Positions 6,613 through 14,358 of a stretch of 33,204 bases of DNA are shown piece by piece. Numbering within the stretch: position 1 is the stretch's first letter; each line of letters opens with the position of its first letter. Origin of the DNA: Isosphaera sp. Lineage in GTDB: Bacteria > Planctomycetota > Phycisphaerae > Phycisphaerales > UBA1924. The position numbers and the translations under genes are program-made. The notes below the pieces were generated by a model that worked only from the letters and a program-made list of their open reading frames with translations, was not told where the DNA came from and did not search any database. Location of the stretch: the NCBI GenBank assembly GCA_013822085.1, contig PNJV01000027.1:1-33204 (forward strand), given 5' to 3'.

Positions 6613-6951
6613 TCAGCCGGCTGTCGGGTGCGCGGGGCGCGGGGACTCGGCCGGGCTCAGCGGGCGGCCCGGCTCGGCCAGGCCGAGCCGGCGCGCAAGC
6701 TCGGCCTGGTAGGCTTCGAGCAGGGCGCGGTTGATACGGAAGTGGTTGTACTTGCCCTCGCGGCGGACGTCGATCAGGCCGGCGGCGGAGAGCTCTTTGA
6801 TGTGGTGCGAGATGGTCGCCGCGCCCACGGGGGCCTCCTCGACGATGATCCGGCAGGGGCACTCGTCCTGCTGGGCGATGCGCTGGAGCATGGCCAGGCG
6901 CTGCGGATCGGCCAGGAGCTTGGAGACTTTGGTGAAGAGGTCGGGGGCCAT
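6613..6951 (-). CDS. ArsR-family winged-helix repressor with C-x-C site
   Basis: A 112-residue regulator. Residues 7-75 form the ArsR/SmtB winged helix: dimer helix (LADPQRLAMLQRI), recognition helix around 47-54 (ISHHIKEL), then AGLIDVRREGKYNHFRI as the wing. C31-P-C33 lies just before the HTH, where classical ArsR proteins carry the ELCVCDL metal site, so the protein may sense a thiophilic metal or a reactive electrophile. The tail (after about 90) is Pro-rich. No arsenic or metal-efflux gene is adjacent; instead an SDR, an old yellow enzyme and an alcohol dehydrogenase follow on the same strand. It probably represses itself and/or that operon. No ribosome-binding site precedes the ATG at 6951. 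Confidence 0.9.
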   Translation of the reverse strand: MAPDLFTKVSKLLADPQRLAMLQRIAQQDECPCRIIVEEAPVGAATISHHIKELSAAGLIDVRREGKYNHFRINRALLEAYQAELARRLGLAEPGRPLSPAESPRPAHPTAG

Positions 6952-7246
6952 GTGAGCGCGGCGTGGGGAGCGACCTTGGGGCTCGGGCCACGCGTGCGCT
7001 CAGTGCCTACGCGGGAGGGGGCGCGCGTGTTCGCGTCGGGCGCAGCGGGAGCGGCGCCAGCTGGCGGTGACGGGTGGGGCGTGGGAGCAGACGGCGGGGG
7101 GTGGGGGCTGGGGGGTGGGGGGTGGGGGGTGGGGGGTGGCGGAGGATGGAGCACCCCGCGTGCGCGCGGGGGCGCCGGGGCTGCGGCGTGGTCGCGGCTG
7201 GGTCGCGGCCGGTCGCTCAGGGGTTCAGGGGCGGCGAGATAGCGGT
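6952..7246. other. Non-coding spacer with heptamer G-tract array
   Basis: About 295 nt separate the ArsR-type gene from the next minus-strand gene. It holds a G-tract array (7096-7139: runs of 6, 5, 6, 6, 6 and 6 G separated by T or CT, including four GGGGGGT units), a strong quadruplex candidate. The remainder is GC-rich with no supported gene, RNA or terminator. It must contain the promoter of the ArsR-type gene, but no clear box is visible. Confidence 0.6.
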
Positions 7247-8959
7247 TCAGGGGCGGCGGGGTCCGATTGGGGCCGCGGGGCCCGGTGGGGCGGCGCGCTC
7301 GACGGCCTGGAAACTGGCCCAGCCAGCCTCCATGGCCTCGGCGTGGACCCTGAGCGCCGAGAGGTTCTTGATCGACGGGCCGACGAGCGTGCGCGTCACC
7401 GGCGAGGCGATCCAGGCCTGGGCCCGCGTCAGCAGCGACGGAGAAAGGCGGACGATCGAGAGCGCGCCGACAGCCGCGGAGAGCGCGCGGGCCTTGGCGG
7501 CGGGGTCCTGGGAGGAGGCCCACGCGTCGGTCAGGGCCCGAGCGTGGATTGACTGGGTGACCAGGGCGGGCTTGTAGTCGATGGCGTTGAGGAAGCCCTG
7601 GCAGGCGTCGCAGCCGCGGTAGGACTCAGCGAACCAGGCCAGGTGGGCGGCGGGGACAGCTGTGGCCGGCGTGCGCAGCGAGAGGGCGGCAGCGGCGGTG
7701 ACCGGTGCCAGCGCGGGATCCGAGGGCCTGGCCAACGCGGCGGCGTGGGCCTGGGCCCGGGACTCGATGGCGACGGCCAAGCGGAACGCCCGGCGGCGCA
7801 GGTCTTCGTCCGGCGAGATGAACCTGCGCAGCGGGGAGGTGTCGGTGCGGGCGGTGCTGAGCTGGCCCGGGCGCGGCTGGGGCTGGCCGGGGCCCGGGCC
7901 GGGCTTGGTCGTCGCGGCCGAGGGCTCGGGCGGCTCGAACCGGCGGGCGATTCGGCGGGCCAGGCTCCACGGCGGAGCCATCGCAGGGGAGGCAACGGGT
8001 GTGGAAGTGGCCGGTGCGGGGGGTGCGGGGCTTAGGCGCAGGGCCAGCGCTTCGGCTGCGGCGATGGCCTCGCTCGGGTCCAGCGCGGTCAGGCCCACGG
8101 CAGCGGTGACGGCCAGGGCGACAGCGTCGGGGCCGATCTCGGCCGGGGTGCCGGGGACGCGCAGGGCGGCGAACTGCGTCTTGTCCTGCTCGGCGAGCTC
8201 CTCCTGGACGAGCCAGGCCAGGAGCGCCGGGGCCGCGGTGTCGTCCTCGGCGCAGACGAAGACCGCGGTGAGCCGGTCGGGCCAGGTGTCGGGGTTGAGC
8301 TCGGCCAGCGACGGGCCCGCGGGGGCGACGGCGACCACGCCGTCGATGACGCGCGGGAAGCTGAAGGTGAGCCCGATGGCCGCGTCGGCGCCGTTGCCCT
8401 CGCCGGCCAGGATCAGGCGCGAGGTCGGGAAGGCGCGGAGGGCTTCGAGGATGACGTCGCGGAGGGCCTGGGCTGCGCCGCCGGAATTCGGGAACGTTCG
8501 CGGGGAGTCGGCGGGCGCAGCCGGGTCTGGGGCGTTGAGCGGCGCGGGAGGGGAAGGGGGCGCGGGGGCGGAGGGGGTGACGCCCTGGACCGCAAGGACG
8601 GCCACGGGCACGGGCCAGTGCGCGCGCGCCAGTCGGCGGGCGGCGTCCAGATGGTCTTGGCCGTCGCGGTGGAGATAGATGACCAGCGGCGCGGGGGCCG
8701 TGCCGGTGTACCCGGGGGAGACGAACCACGCGGCCTCAACGGGCTCCTGGGTGGTCCGGCTCAGGGCGTCGAGCCGGCGCACGGCCATGGTGGCCTGGCG
8801 GACCAGGCCGGGCTCGGTGCCGGCGAGCCTGCCGCGGAGGGACAGGAGCTGGGCCCGCTGCGGCTCGGCTGCGGGCGCTGGAGGCGCTGCGGGCGCGGGG
8901 AGCGTGCAGAGGCCGACGGCCAGGGACCACAGCACAATGTGCGCCAGCGGGCGCGTCAT
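7247..8959 (-). CDS. Exported alpha/beta-hydrolase-like protein, nucleophile missing
   Basis: A 570-residue protein with an N-terminal signal peptide (hydrophobic 7-24, then Ala/Pro). Residues 75-300 read like an alpha/beta-hydrolase or esterase domain: strand PLVIYLHRDGQ (91-101), strand RLILAGEGNGADAA (181-194) at the nucleophile-elbow position, GVVAVAPAGPS, then a strand with CAEDDTAAP. The elbow is G-E-G-N-G, so the usual Ser is Gly188; the canonical nucleophile is absent. A Pro-rich linker (about 340-375) leads to a helical C-terminal part with a CDAC motif. The start overlaps the stop of the upstream toroid gene by ATGA (8956-8959), so translation is coupled. It is perhaps a non-catalytic binding protein; the family cannot be named with certainty. 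Confidence 0.7.
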   Translation of the reverse strand: MTRPLAHIVLWSLAVGLCTLPAPAAPPAPAAEPQRAQLLSLRGRLAGTEPGLVRQATMAVRRLDALSRTTQEPVEAAWFVSPGYTGTAPAPLVIYLHRDGQDHLDAARRLARAHWPVPVAVLAVQGVTPSAPAPPSPPAPLNAPDPAAPADSPRTFPNSGGAAQALRDVILEALRAFPTSRLILAGEGNGADAAIGLTFSFPRVIDGVVAVAPAGPSLAELNPDTWPDRLTAVFVCAEDDTAAPALLAWLVQEELAEQDKTQFAALRVPGTPAEIGPDAVALAVTAAVGLTALDPSEAIAAAEALALRLSPAPPAPATSTPVASPAMAPPWSLARRIARRFEPPEPSAATTKPGPGPGQPQPRPGQLSTARTDTSPLRRFISPDEDLRRRAFRLAVAIESRAQAHAAALARPSDPALAPVTAAAALSLRTPATAVPAAHLAWFAESYRGCDACQGFLNAIDYKPALVTQSIHARALTDAWASSQDPAAKARALSAAVGALSIVRLSPSLLTRAQAWIASPVTRTLVGPSIKNLSALRVHAEAMEAGWASFQAVERAAPPGPAAPIGPRRP

Positions 8960-10455
8960 GGCTGGGCGGGCCCGGGTGCGGCGTGGGCATCTGCGGGCGG
9001 TTGCGGGCGGGCAAGAGCGGCAGAGGCGCGGGCGTGCTGGAGCGCCAGCAGGGCGTAGGAAGTCACCAGGACCGGGTTGTTCTCGAGCCAGCGGTCATCG
9101 AGAGAGCGGAACGAGCCGTCGGGGTTCTGGAGCGCCGCCAGGGCCGCGGTCAGGTCTCGCCGCCAGTCGCGCGGGCCCGGGGTGAAGTCGGGGGGGACCT
9201 GGGAGAGCGTGCCGGGGCGGCCGTCGATGGAGATCGACCCCAGCGCCAGCAGCGCCGCGGCGGCCTGGGGCGTGGCGGCGCGCAGGACCGTCGGCTGGGC
9301 GTCGGCCGAGCCCGCGGGGAGCCAGTAGGCACCGGTGAGGAGCGGCTCGGGGCGTGCCGCGTCGAGCGTGGGCGAGCCGGAGGCGTGCATGGCCCGGGCG
9401 AACATAAGCAGGTAGTAGTAGTAGCCGTCGGCGCCGATGCCCGGGTTCTCGGCCAGGGTGTAGTGCTCGCGGGCCCAGCCGAGCACGGCGTGGACGCGCG
9501 GGTCGTCGGCCGTCAGGCCGGCGTAGATGAGCGACTTGAACCCGGCGTAGCTGACCGAGCCGTAGGCTCGCAGGCGCGAGGCGACGGAGCCGTCGGAGAG
9601 GGTCTCGTCGATCTGGCCGGCGAAGGACTGGCCCTCGGCGGGGCCCTGGGGCCCCGGGCCGGTGGCGTAGATGAAGCCGCCCTGGGCCGAGCCGATCGCG
9701 TAGGGCATGGGGTTGACGGGGGTGCCGTCGGGGGCGCGTTCGAGCATCTGCAGGCGGGCGAGGAAGCCCAGGGCGCTCACGAAGGCGGGGTCGTCGGCGG
9801 GGACGCCGGTGTCGTGCATGGCCTGGAGGAAGAAGGCGAGGTTGGAGATGTCCGGTCGGCCGCGGTTGCCGTAGCCGATGCCGCCGAAGAACGGGTGCTC
9901 TTTGGGGACGGGCGTTGGGGCCTCTGGGCCGCCGGCGGGGGAGGCGCCCTGGCCAATCGCGGCGCCCCACTGGGCGGCGCGGAGGAAATCGACGGCGCGG
10001 TCGGCGGCGGCGCTGGCCTGAGCCGTGCCCAGGCGGGACAGGGCCGAGGCGGCGATGGCCGTGTTGTACGTCGGCAGGGTGCCGGCGTGGATGCCGCCGT
10101 CGGGCCCCTGGAGCGAGAGGAGGAAGCGCGCGGCGCGGTCGGCCGCGTCCGGGTCCGAGGGGCCGCCGGGCTCCATGAGCAGGGCGTTGAGGGCCAGGCC
10201 GGTGAAGGCGGGCAGGTGCGGGGTCTGCGAGCCGCGCGGCGGGACGTTCCAGCCGCCGGTGGCGGGGTCCTGGGCGCGCAGCAGGAACGCGGTGGCGTCG
10301 CGGGCGACGCGGCCGGCCAGGGCTTCCCACGCCAGCGCGGCCTGGGCTGGGGCGGCCGCCGTGGCCGGCGGCGCTGCTTGAGCGGGCTGGGCACGGCACA
10401 GCGCCGGGGCCGCGGCGCACAGGGCCAGCGCGATCGAGCGTGCAAGGGGGTGCAT
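8956..10455 (-). CDS. Exported alpha-alpha toroid (terpenoid cyclase/prenyltransferase-like) protein
   Basis: A 499-residue protein with a signal peptide (residues 1-22, hydrophobic then Ala-rich). Repeated units of the squalene/oxidase-prenyltransferase type follow: LLRAQDPATGGWNVPP (58-73), FLLSLQGPDGGIHAG (111-125), FLRAAQWG, FLARLQ, YGSVSYAGFKSLIYAGL and LAALQNPDGSFRS. The Q..dG.W/F pattern and alternating helices indicate an alpha-alpha barrel. The DxDD acid motif of hopene cyclases is not apparent, so cyclase activity is doubtful. Exported toroid proteins of this kind are common in planctomycetes, with unknown roles. It is the first gene of a coupled pair (ATGA overlap). No ribosome-binding site is present, but a TACACT box lies 6 nt before the ATG, suggesting a leaderless mRNA. 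Confidence 0.8.
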   Translation of the reverse strand: MHPLARSIALALCAAAPALCRAQPAQAAPPATAAAPAQAALAWEALAGRVARDATAFLLRAQDPATGGWNVPPRGSQTPHLPAFTGLALNALLMEPGGPSDPDAADRAARFLLSLQGPDGGIHAGTLPTYNTAIAASALSRLGTAQASAAADRAVDFLRAAQWGAAIGQGASPAGGPEAPTPVPKEHPFFGGIGYGNRGRPDISNLAFFLQAMHDTGVPADDPAFVSALGFLARLQMLERAPDGTPVNPMPYAIGSAQGGFIYATGPGPQGPAEGQSFAGQIDETLSDGSVASRLRAYGSVSYAGFKSLIYAGLTADDPRVHAVLGWAREHYTLAENPGIGADGYYYYLLMFARAMHASGSPTLDAARPEPLLTGAYWLPAGSADAQPTVLRAATPQAAAALLALGSISIDGRPGTLSQVPPDFTPGPRDWRRDLTAALAALQNPDGSFRSLDDRWLENNPVLVTSYALLALQHARASAALARPQPPADAHAAPGPAQP

Positions 10456-10461
10456 ATGAAG

Positions 10462-10467
10462 AGTGTA
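10462..10467 (-). promoter_or_regulatory. -10 box (TACACT) of the toroid/hydrolase operon
   Basis: On the minus strand TACACT lies 6 nt before the ATG at 10455. Transcription would begin at or within a base or two of the start codon. No Shine-Dalgarno sequence is present, and the -35 region is weak. Confidence 0.5.
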
Positions 10468-10510
10468 CGAACAGGCCGCGGCGCGGTTGCGGCCCGGGGC
10501 GCAGCGTTGC

Positions 10511-11272
10511 TCAGCGGTCGCTGGGCGGGGCCGGCGCCGTCAGGGCGCGGAGGATCGCGGCAGCGGCGAAGGCGGCGGCCTCGGTCCGCAGCGTGTGCGG
10601 CCCCAGGCAGACCAGTCGGGCGGGGCCGCCGGGCGCGTGGTCAAAGAGGGCCCGCTCGGCGGGGCTCCACCCGCCCTCGGGGCCGACAAACACACGGATG
10701 TGCGCGCTGGCGCGGGCGGTCGCGGCCAGCTCGGCGGCGGCGATGGGCTCGCCGGCGCTGTCGGCGATCAAGGTCAGTGACGCCGCGTGGGCCAGGAGCG
10801 TGCCCGGGGGCGATTCGGGGCCGATGCGCAGCAGCCAGGGCCGGCCCGACTGCTTGCAGGCCTCGCGGGCGAGGCGCTGGAGGCGGTCGAGCTTGGCCGA
10901 ACGCGGCCGGACGACGGCGCGGTCGGTCCACAGCGGCGTCCAGGCGTCGGCGCCGGCCTGCGAGAGGAGATCGACCAGCGCGTCGGCGCGGTCGCCCTGG
11001 GGCACAGCGGCGCACACATCGATGTGGGGAGCGGGCGGCGGGTGCTGCTGGTGGCCGTGCACGGCGACCGTCACCGGGTCGCGCTTGGAGCCCGCTGAGA
11101 CGATGACGCCGGTTGCCACACCGCCCAGGCCGTCCAATAACGCGACGGATTCGCCCTGCCTGGCCCGTCGGACGTGGGCGTGGGCGGCCTCGGGGCCTTC
11201 GATGGGGACGACGGCGTCGAGCGGGGCTGCCTGCGCGATGGGGGCGTCGACAAAGAAGCGGTGCGTGGTCAT
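10511..11272 (-). CDS. rsmE: 16S rRNA (uridine1498-N3)-methyltransferase RsmE
   Basis: A 253-residue SPOUT-class methyltransferase that uses S-adenosylmethionine to methylate N3 of U1498 in 16S rRNA. Visible signatures are the N-terminal RFFVD and H-x-x-x-V-R-R-x-R-x-G barrel part (31-40), EACKQSGR (137-144), GPEGGWSPAE (197-206) and LGPHTLRTEAA (223-233), the last two forming the cofactor knot. Length matches the family. It stands alone, 55 nt before the start of the toroid gene on the same strand, but that gene has its own promoter-like box. A CACAAT sequence 8 nt before the ATG may be its -10 element. No obvious ribosome-binding site. Confidence 0.95.
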   Translation of the reverse strand: MTTHRFFVDAPIAQAAPLDAVVPIEGPEAAHAHVRRARQGESVALLDGLGGVATGVIVSAGSKRDPVTVAVHGHQQHPPPAPHIDVCAAVPQGDRADALVDLLSQAGADAWTPLWTDRAVVRPRSAKLDRLQRLAREACKQSGRPWLLRIGPESPPGTLLAHAASLTLIADSAGEPIAAAELAATARASAHIRVFVGPEGGWSPAERALFDHAPGGPARLVCLGPHTLRTEAAAFAAAAILRALTAPAPPSDR

Positions 11273-11510
11273 CGGGCGGGATTGTGGCCGGCCGACCGGC
11301 CCGGGAGGGCCAGGCCAGGGGCGGCCGGCAGGGGCGCCGACGGGAGTGATGGCGGGGGATCGTGCGGGCTGAGCGGGCGGGGGCGTGGTGGCGTGCCGGA
11401 GCGTGACGGGCAGCGGCCGGGGCGGGCTGGAGTAGGCCGGGCGCGGCGACGATCAAGAAAGGCTGAGCTGGGCGGGCAATCCTTGCGCTCCTGGCCAGCG
11501 TGGTGAGCAC

Positions 11511-13154
11511 ATGGGGACAAGCGCGGACCATCCCGAGGGCGACCCGGTGCGCAGCGACGCCGCTGTGGCGATCGACGCGCAGGTGGAGGCGGCCCTGCGC
11601 GACGAGCCGGCCACGGACGCGGCGCGGGCGGCTGCCGCCTCGGGCCACAACGACCTCAGCGGCGGCGACGGCTCGCCGGCGGGACCGGCAGAGAGCCCCG
11701 GCGCGGCCCAGGCGATGCTGGCGGCGCAGGTGGACGCGGCGCTGGACCGGGCCGACCGGGCCGCGGACACGCTCAGCGCGCAGGTGGACGCGGCGATCGC
11801 CCAGAGCACCGCCGACGGCGTCAGCGAGCCGGCGGCTGAGGCGACAGATGCGGCTGAGGTGGCTGCGGTGGCAGATGCGGCTGAGGTGGCTGCGGTGGCT
11901 GAGGCAGCCCATGCGGCCCAGACCGCTGAGCCGAGCGAGCCGGCGGCTGCAGCGCCGGAGGCGCCCGCGAGCGAGGCTCCCGCCACGCCGAGCGAATCGG
12001 CGGCCGAGCCAACCGAGCCGGCTGAGCCCATCGACACAGCGGCTGGTGCGCCCAGCGAGCCGGCAGGGATCGCGGCCTTGGACGAGGCCCTCGCGCAGCG
12101 CGCAGACGCAGCGATGGCCGACGAGTTCGCAGACCCCGAGGAGATCCTGCGGGGCGCCGACGGATCGGCGCGCGGGGACGATCGGGCTGTAGCAGCGGGG
12201 CCGGCGGCGGTCCCCGCTGAGGCCGCGGGGGCGCACGCCGCAACGGTCGATCCCCAGACGCACGCCGCGGGCGCTGGGCCGGCCACGGCGCAGGCACCAG
12301 CGGAGGCCGACGCGTCAGCGGCGATCGCGCAGCCACCGGCGTCAACGGCGCCGGCGGGGCACGCCCCCGGGGCGGGCGTGGCCGCAGTGGCGGGGGCGCA
12401 CGAGGGGTCGCCAGCGGGGCCGGCTGCCTCAGCGACAGCAGCCGCGGCAGCGCGGGGCGAGGGGCCGCACGCCGCTGCGGGCTCGGCGGCGTCAACCAAA
12501 GCGGGCCCAGCCACGGGGGCCGGCACCACGGCTGCATCAGCGGCATCACGGGCAACAGCGGCAAGCCCGGCAGCGATCGCGCCCGCGGCAGCGGCCTTGC
12601 CCGGAGCGGACGCGGGCCATGCGGGACCGGGGGGGTCGGGGGGCGTTGCAGCGGGGCTGCTCACCAAGCTCGACCGCATCGCGGGGCGGGCCCTGGCGCC
12701 GGCGGCGTTGCACCTGGGCAAGGTGCCGGCGTTCTGGAGGCAGACCGCCGGCTGGGTGGCCGCGGTCACGTTCTTCAACGCTCTGGTTGTGTGGTCGTAC
12801 GTCATGCTCAGCGGCGACGGCGCAGCGGCGCCCGCCCCCGTGGCGCACGCGGAGGCGGCAGCGGGCGGGGGCCACGGGCCGGCGGCGAGCGCAGCCGACC
12901 ACGGCGCAGCCCCGAAGAAGGACGACGGCCACGGCCCCGCCAAGGCCAAGGACGCCGGTCACGGCGCAGCGAAAAAGAAGGACCCCGGCCACGGGGCACC
13001 CGCCAAGAAGGCCGACGGCCACGGCGCAGCGCCAAAGAAAGACGACGGGCACGGCGCCGCCAAGGGCAGCAAAGCGCCGGCCAAGGGCAAGGCCAAGAGC
13101 GGGGGCAAGAAAGAGCCCAAGAAGAAAGAGGCCGCCAGCGGCGGGGGGCACTGA
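11511..13154 (+). CDS. Ala-rich disordered protein with one membrane helix and His/Lys repeat tail
   Basis: A 547-residue protein of extreme composition. The first 400 residues are acidic, Ala-rich and probably disordered, with repeated AQVDAAL-type segments (near 22, 66 and 87) and two identical nine-residue units DAAEVAAVA. A single membrane helix covers about 413-433 (AGWVAAVTFFNALVVWSYVML). The tail (434-547) contains six ten-residue repeats of GHGAAxKKDx type (463-522), then a Lys-rich end. With no signal peptide, the long N-part is probably cytoplasmic and the basic, His-rich tail periplasmic. The ATG at 11511 follows GGTGAG with short spacing. I do not recognise a family. The tail could bind metal, polyphosphate or nucleic acid; all of these are guesses. 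Confidence 0.72.
   Translation: MGTSADHPEGDPVRSDAAVAIDAQVEAALRDEPATDAARAAAASGHNDLSGGDGSPAGPAESPGAAQAMLAAQVDAALDRADRAADTLSAQVDAAIAQSTADGVSEPAAEATDAAEVAAVADAAEVAAVAEAAHAAQTAEPSEPAAAAPEAPASEAPATPSESAAEPTEPAEPIDTAAGAPSEPAGIAALDEALAQRADAAMADEFADPEEILRGADGSARGDDRAVAAGPAAVPAEAAGAHAATVDPQTHAAGAGPATAQAPAEADASAAIAQPPASTAPAGHAPGAGVAAVAGAHEGSPAGPAASATAAAAARGEGPHAAAGSAASTKAGPATGAGTTAASAASRATAASPAAIAPAAAALPGADAGHAGPGGSGGVAAGLLTKLDRIAGRALAPAALHLGKVPAFWRQTAGWVAAVTFFNALVVWSYVMLSGDGAAAPAPVAHAEAAAGGGHGPAASAADHGAAPKKDDGHGPAKAKDAGHGAAKKKDPGHGAPAKKADGHGAAPKKDDGHGAAKGSKAPAKGKAKSGGKKEPKKKEAASGGGH
11847..11900 (+). repeat. 27-nt tandem duplication in the Ala-rich gene
   Basis: Two copies of a 27-nt unit (11847-11873 and 11874-11900), beginning GATGCGGCTGAGG, differ only at the last base and encode DAAEVAAVA twice. 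This looks like a recent in-frame duplication. Confidence 0.9.
12897..13076 (+). repeat. Six 30-nt units encoding GHG-AAxKKDx repeats
   Basis: Six consecutive 30-nt units encode ten-residue repeats (DHGAAPKKDD, GHGPAKAKDA, GHGAAKKKDP, GHGAPAKKAD, GHGAAPKKDD, GHGAAKGSKA). The first and fifth are nearly the same. A degenerate copy (GHGPAASAA) precedes them. Confidence 0.88.
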
Positions 13155-13170
13155 GGCACGGCTGCGCGCG

Positions 13171-13196
13171 CGGCCAAGCATGCGCGTGGTTGGCCG
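13171..13196. terminator. Possible bidirectional stem-loop between convergent genes
   Basis: CGGCCAA (13171-13177) pairs with TTGGCCG (13190-13196) around a 12-nt loop that can extend the stem by two further pairs past a mismatch. It lies between the convergent Ala-rich and polyprenyl synthase genes. There is no T tract on either side, so terminator function is uncertain. Confidence 0.35.
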
Positions 13197-13256
13197 GGGG
13201 GTGCGGGGGGTGCGCAGAGTGGGTCGTGGGCAATGAGCCGGAGTCGGCCCTGGCAG

Positions 13257-14339
13257 TCACACGGCCCGGGTGATCACCGCGTCGGCCATGACAGCGAGCA
13301 GGCGGCGCGGGGCGTTGTCGGGGAGGGCTGCCAGGTCGGCCTTGGCGCGTTCGACCAGGTCGGCGGCGACGGCCCGGGCGTGGGCGATCGAGTCGGTCTG
13401 GCGCATGGCGGCGCGGAGGGCGTCCAGGTGCGGCGGGGCGTCGGCGTGGGCCTGCGTCGGCAGCGGCGCCTGGGGGGGCTGGGGCGTCATGTCGTCGATG
13501 AGCCGCAGCGTGCGTGCGCGGCGCTCGGGCTGGGCGGCGGCCAGGTGGTGGATGAGCGGGAGGGTGAGCTTGCCCTTCTCGACGTCCTTGCCCATGGGCT
13601 TGCCGACGACGCTCTGGAGGCCGGTCAGGTCCAGCAGGTCGTCCTGGATCTGGAAGGCCACGCCCAGGCGCAGGCCGAAGCGGTGGAGGGCGTCCTGCAC
13701 GGCCGCCGGTGCGCCCGAGGCGCGGGCGCCCAGCCGGCAGGCGGTGGCGATGAGGCTGGCGGTCTTGCGCTCGACGATGCCGAAGTAGGTGTCCTCGGGG
13801 ATCGAGTAGTCCAGGCGGTGGTCGAGCTGGAGCAGCTCGCCGGCGCAGAGGGTCATGCCGCACTGGGCGATGGCCACGGCGGCGTCCGGGTCGCCCAGGG
13901 AGGAGCAGAGGCGGTAGGCGGCCGAGAAGAGGAAGTCGCCGAGTATCACGGCGGCCTCGTTGCCGCGGAGGGCGTTGACGGTGACCCCGCCGCGGCGGGT
14001 GTCGGCGTCGTCCAGGACGTCGTCGTGGACGAGCGTGGCCACGTGGATCATCTCGCAGACGGTGGCCAGGCCCAGGTGCGGGTCGGCGATGGGCAGGTCG
14101 GCCTCGGGCGGGGGCCCGGCGGGGGCTTCGGGGGCTGCGGCGGCCCATCCGCAGAGGAAGACCAGGGCCGGGCGGAGCATCTTGCCGTGGTAGCGCTCCA
14201 GGTGGCGGCAGAGGCGGTTGACGGCGGGGATGTCGGAGGCGAGCTCGCGGGCGAGGCGGAGGTGGACGGCCGCGGCGGCGTCGGCCAGGCGCGATTGGAG
14301 CGGGAGCAGGTGGGCCGGCACGTCGAGCATCGCGGGCAT
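13257..14339 (-). CDS. Long-chain all-trans polyprenyl diphosphate synthase
   Basis: A 360-residue trans-prenyltransferase that extends allylic diphosphates with isopentenyl diphosphate, probably making the side chain of menaquinone or another quinone. GKMLRP (52-57) binds substrate; the first Asp-rich motif DDVLD is at 106-110, followed by RRG; the second, DDLLD, is at 233-237. Residues -5 and -4 before the first motif are Ala and Thr, as in IspB-type long-chain enzymes; short-chain enzymes usually have bulky aromatics there. An inserted Pro/Ala-rich stretch (about 68-82) and another near 285-300 are unusual but lie outside the core. It follows the FHA-GspE gene by 19 nt, so the two may be co-transcribed. 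No ribosome-binding site; ATG 14330 is an alternative start. Confidence 0.93.
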   Translation of the reverse strand: MPAMLDVPAHLLPLQSRLADAAAAVHLRLARELASDIPAVNRLCRHLERYHGKMLRPALVFLCGWAAAAPEAPAGPPPEADLPIADPHLGLATVCEMIHVATLVHDDVLDDADTRRGGVTVNALRGNEAAVILGDFLFSAAYRLCSSLGDPDAAVAIAQCGMTLCAGELLQLDHRLDYSIPEDTYFGIVERKTASLIATACRLGARASGAPAAVQDALHRFGLRLGVAFQIQDDLLDLTGLQSVVGKPMGKDVEKGKLTLPLIHHLAAAQPERRARTLRLIDDMTPQPPQAPLPTQAHADAPPHLDALRAAMRQTDSIAHARAVAADLVERAKADLAALPDNAPRRLLAVMADAVITRAV

Positions 14340-14358
14340 GGGCGATGGTAGAGGAGGC

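Noticed and set aside
6605-6625. T-run after a GC palindrome downstream of the ArsR-type gene as a terminator
   Set aside because: CAGCCGGCTG is a palindrome with no room for a loop, and the stop codon lies between it and the T-run, so it does not make a usable terminator.
8983-11106. A 707-codon plus-strand open frame
   Set aside because: It is antisense to the toroid and rsmE genes, both of which have clear family motifs.
12897-13076. The 30-nt repeat array as a CRISPR
   Set aside because: The units are contiguous without spacers, in frame, and encode a repeated decapeptide.
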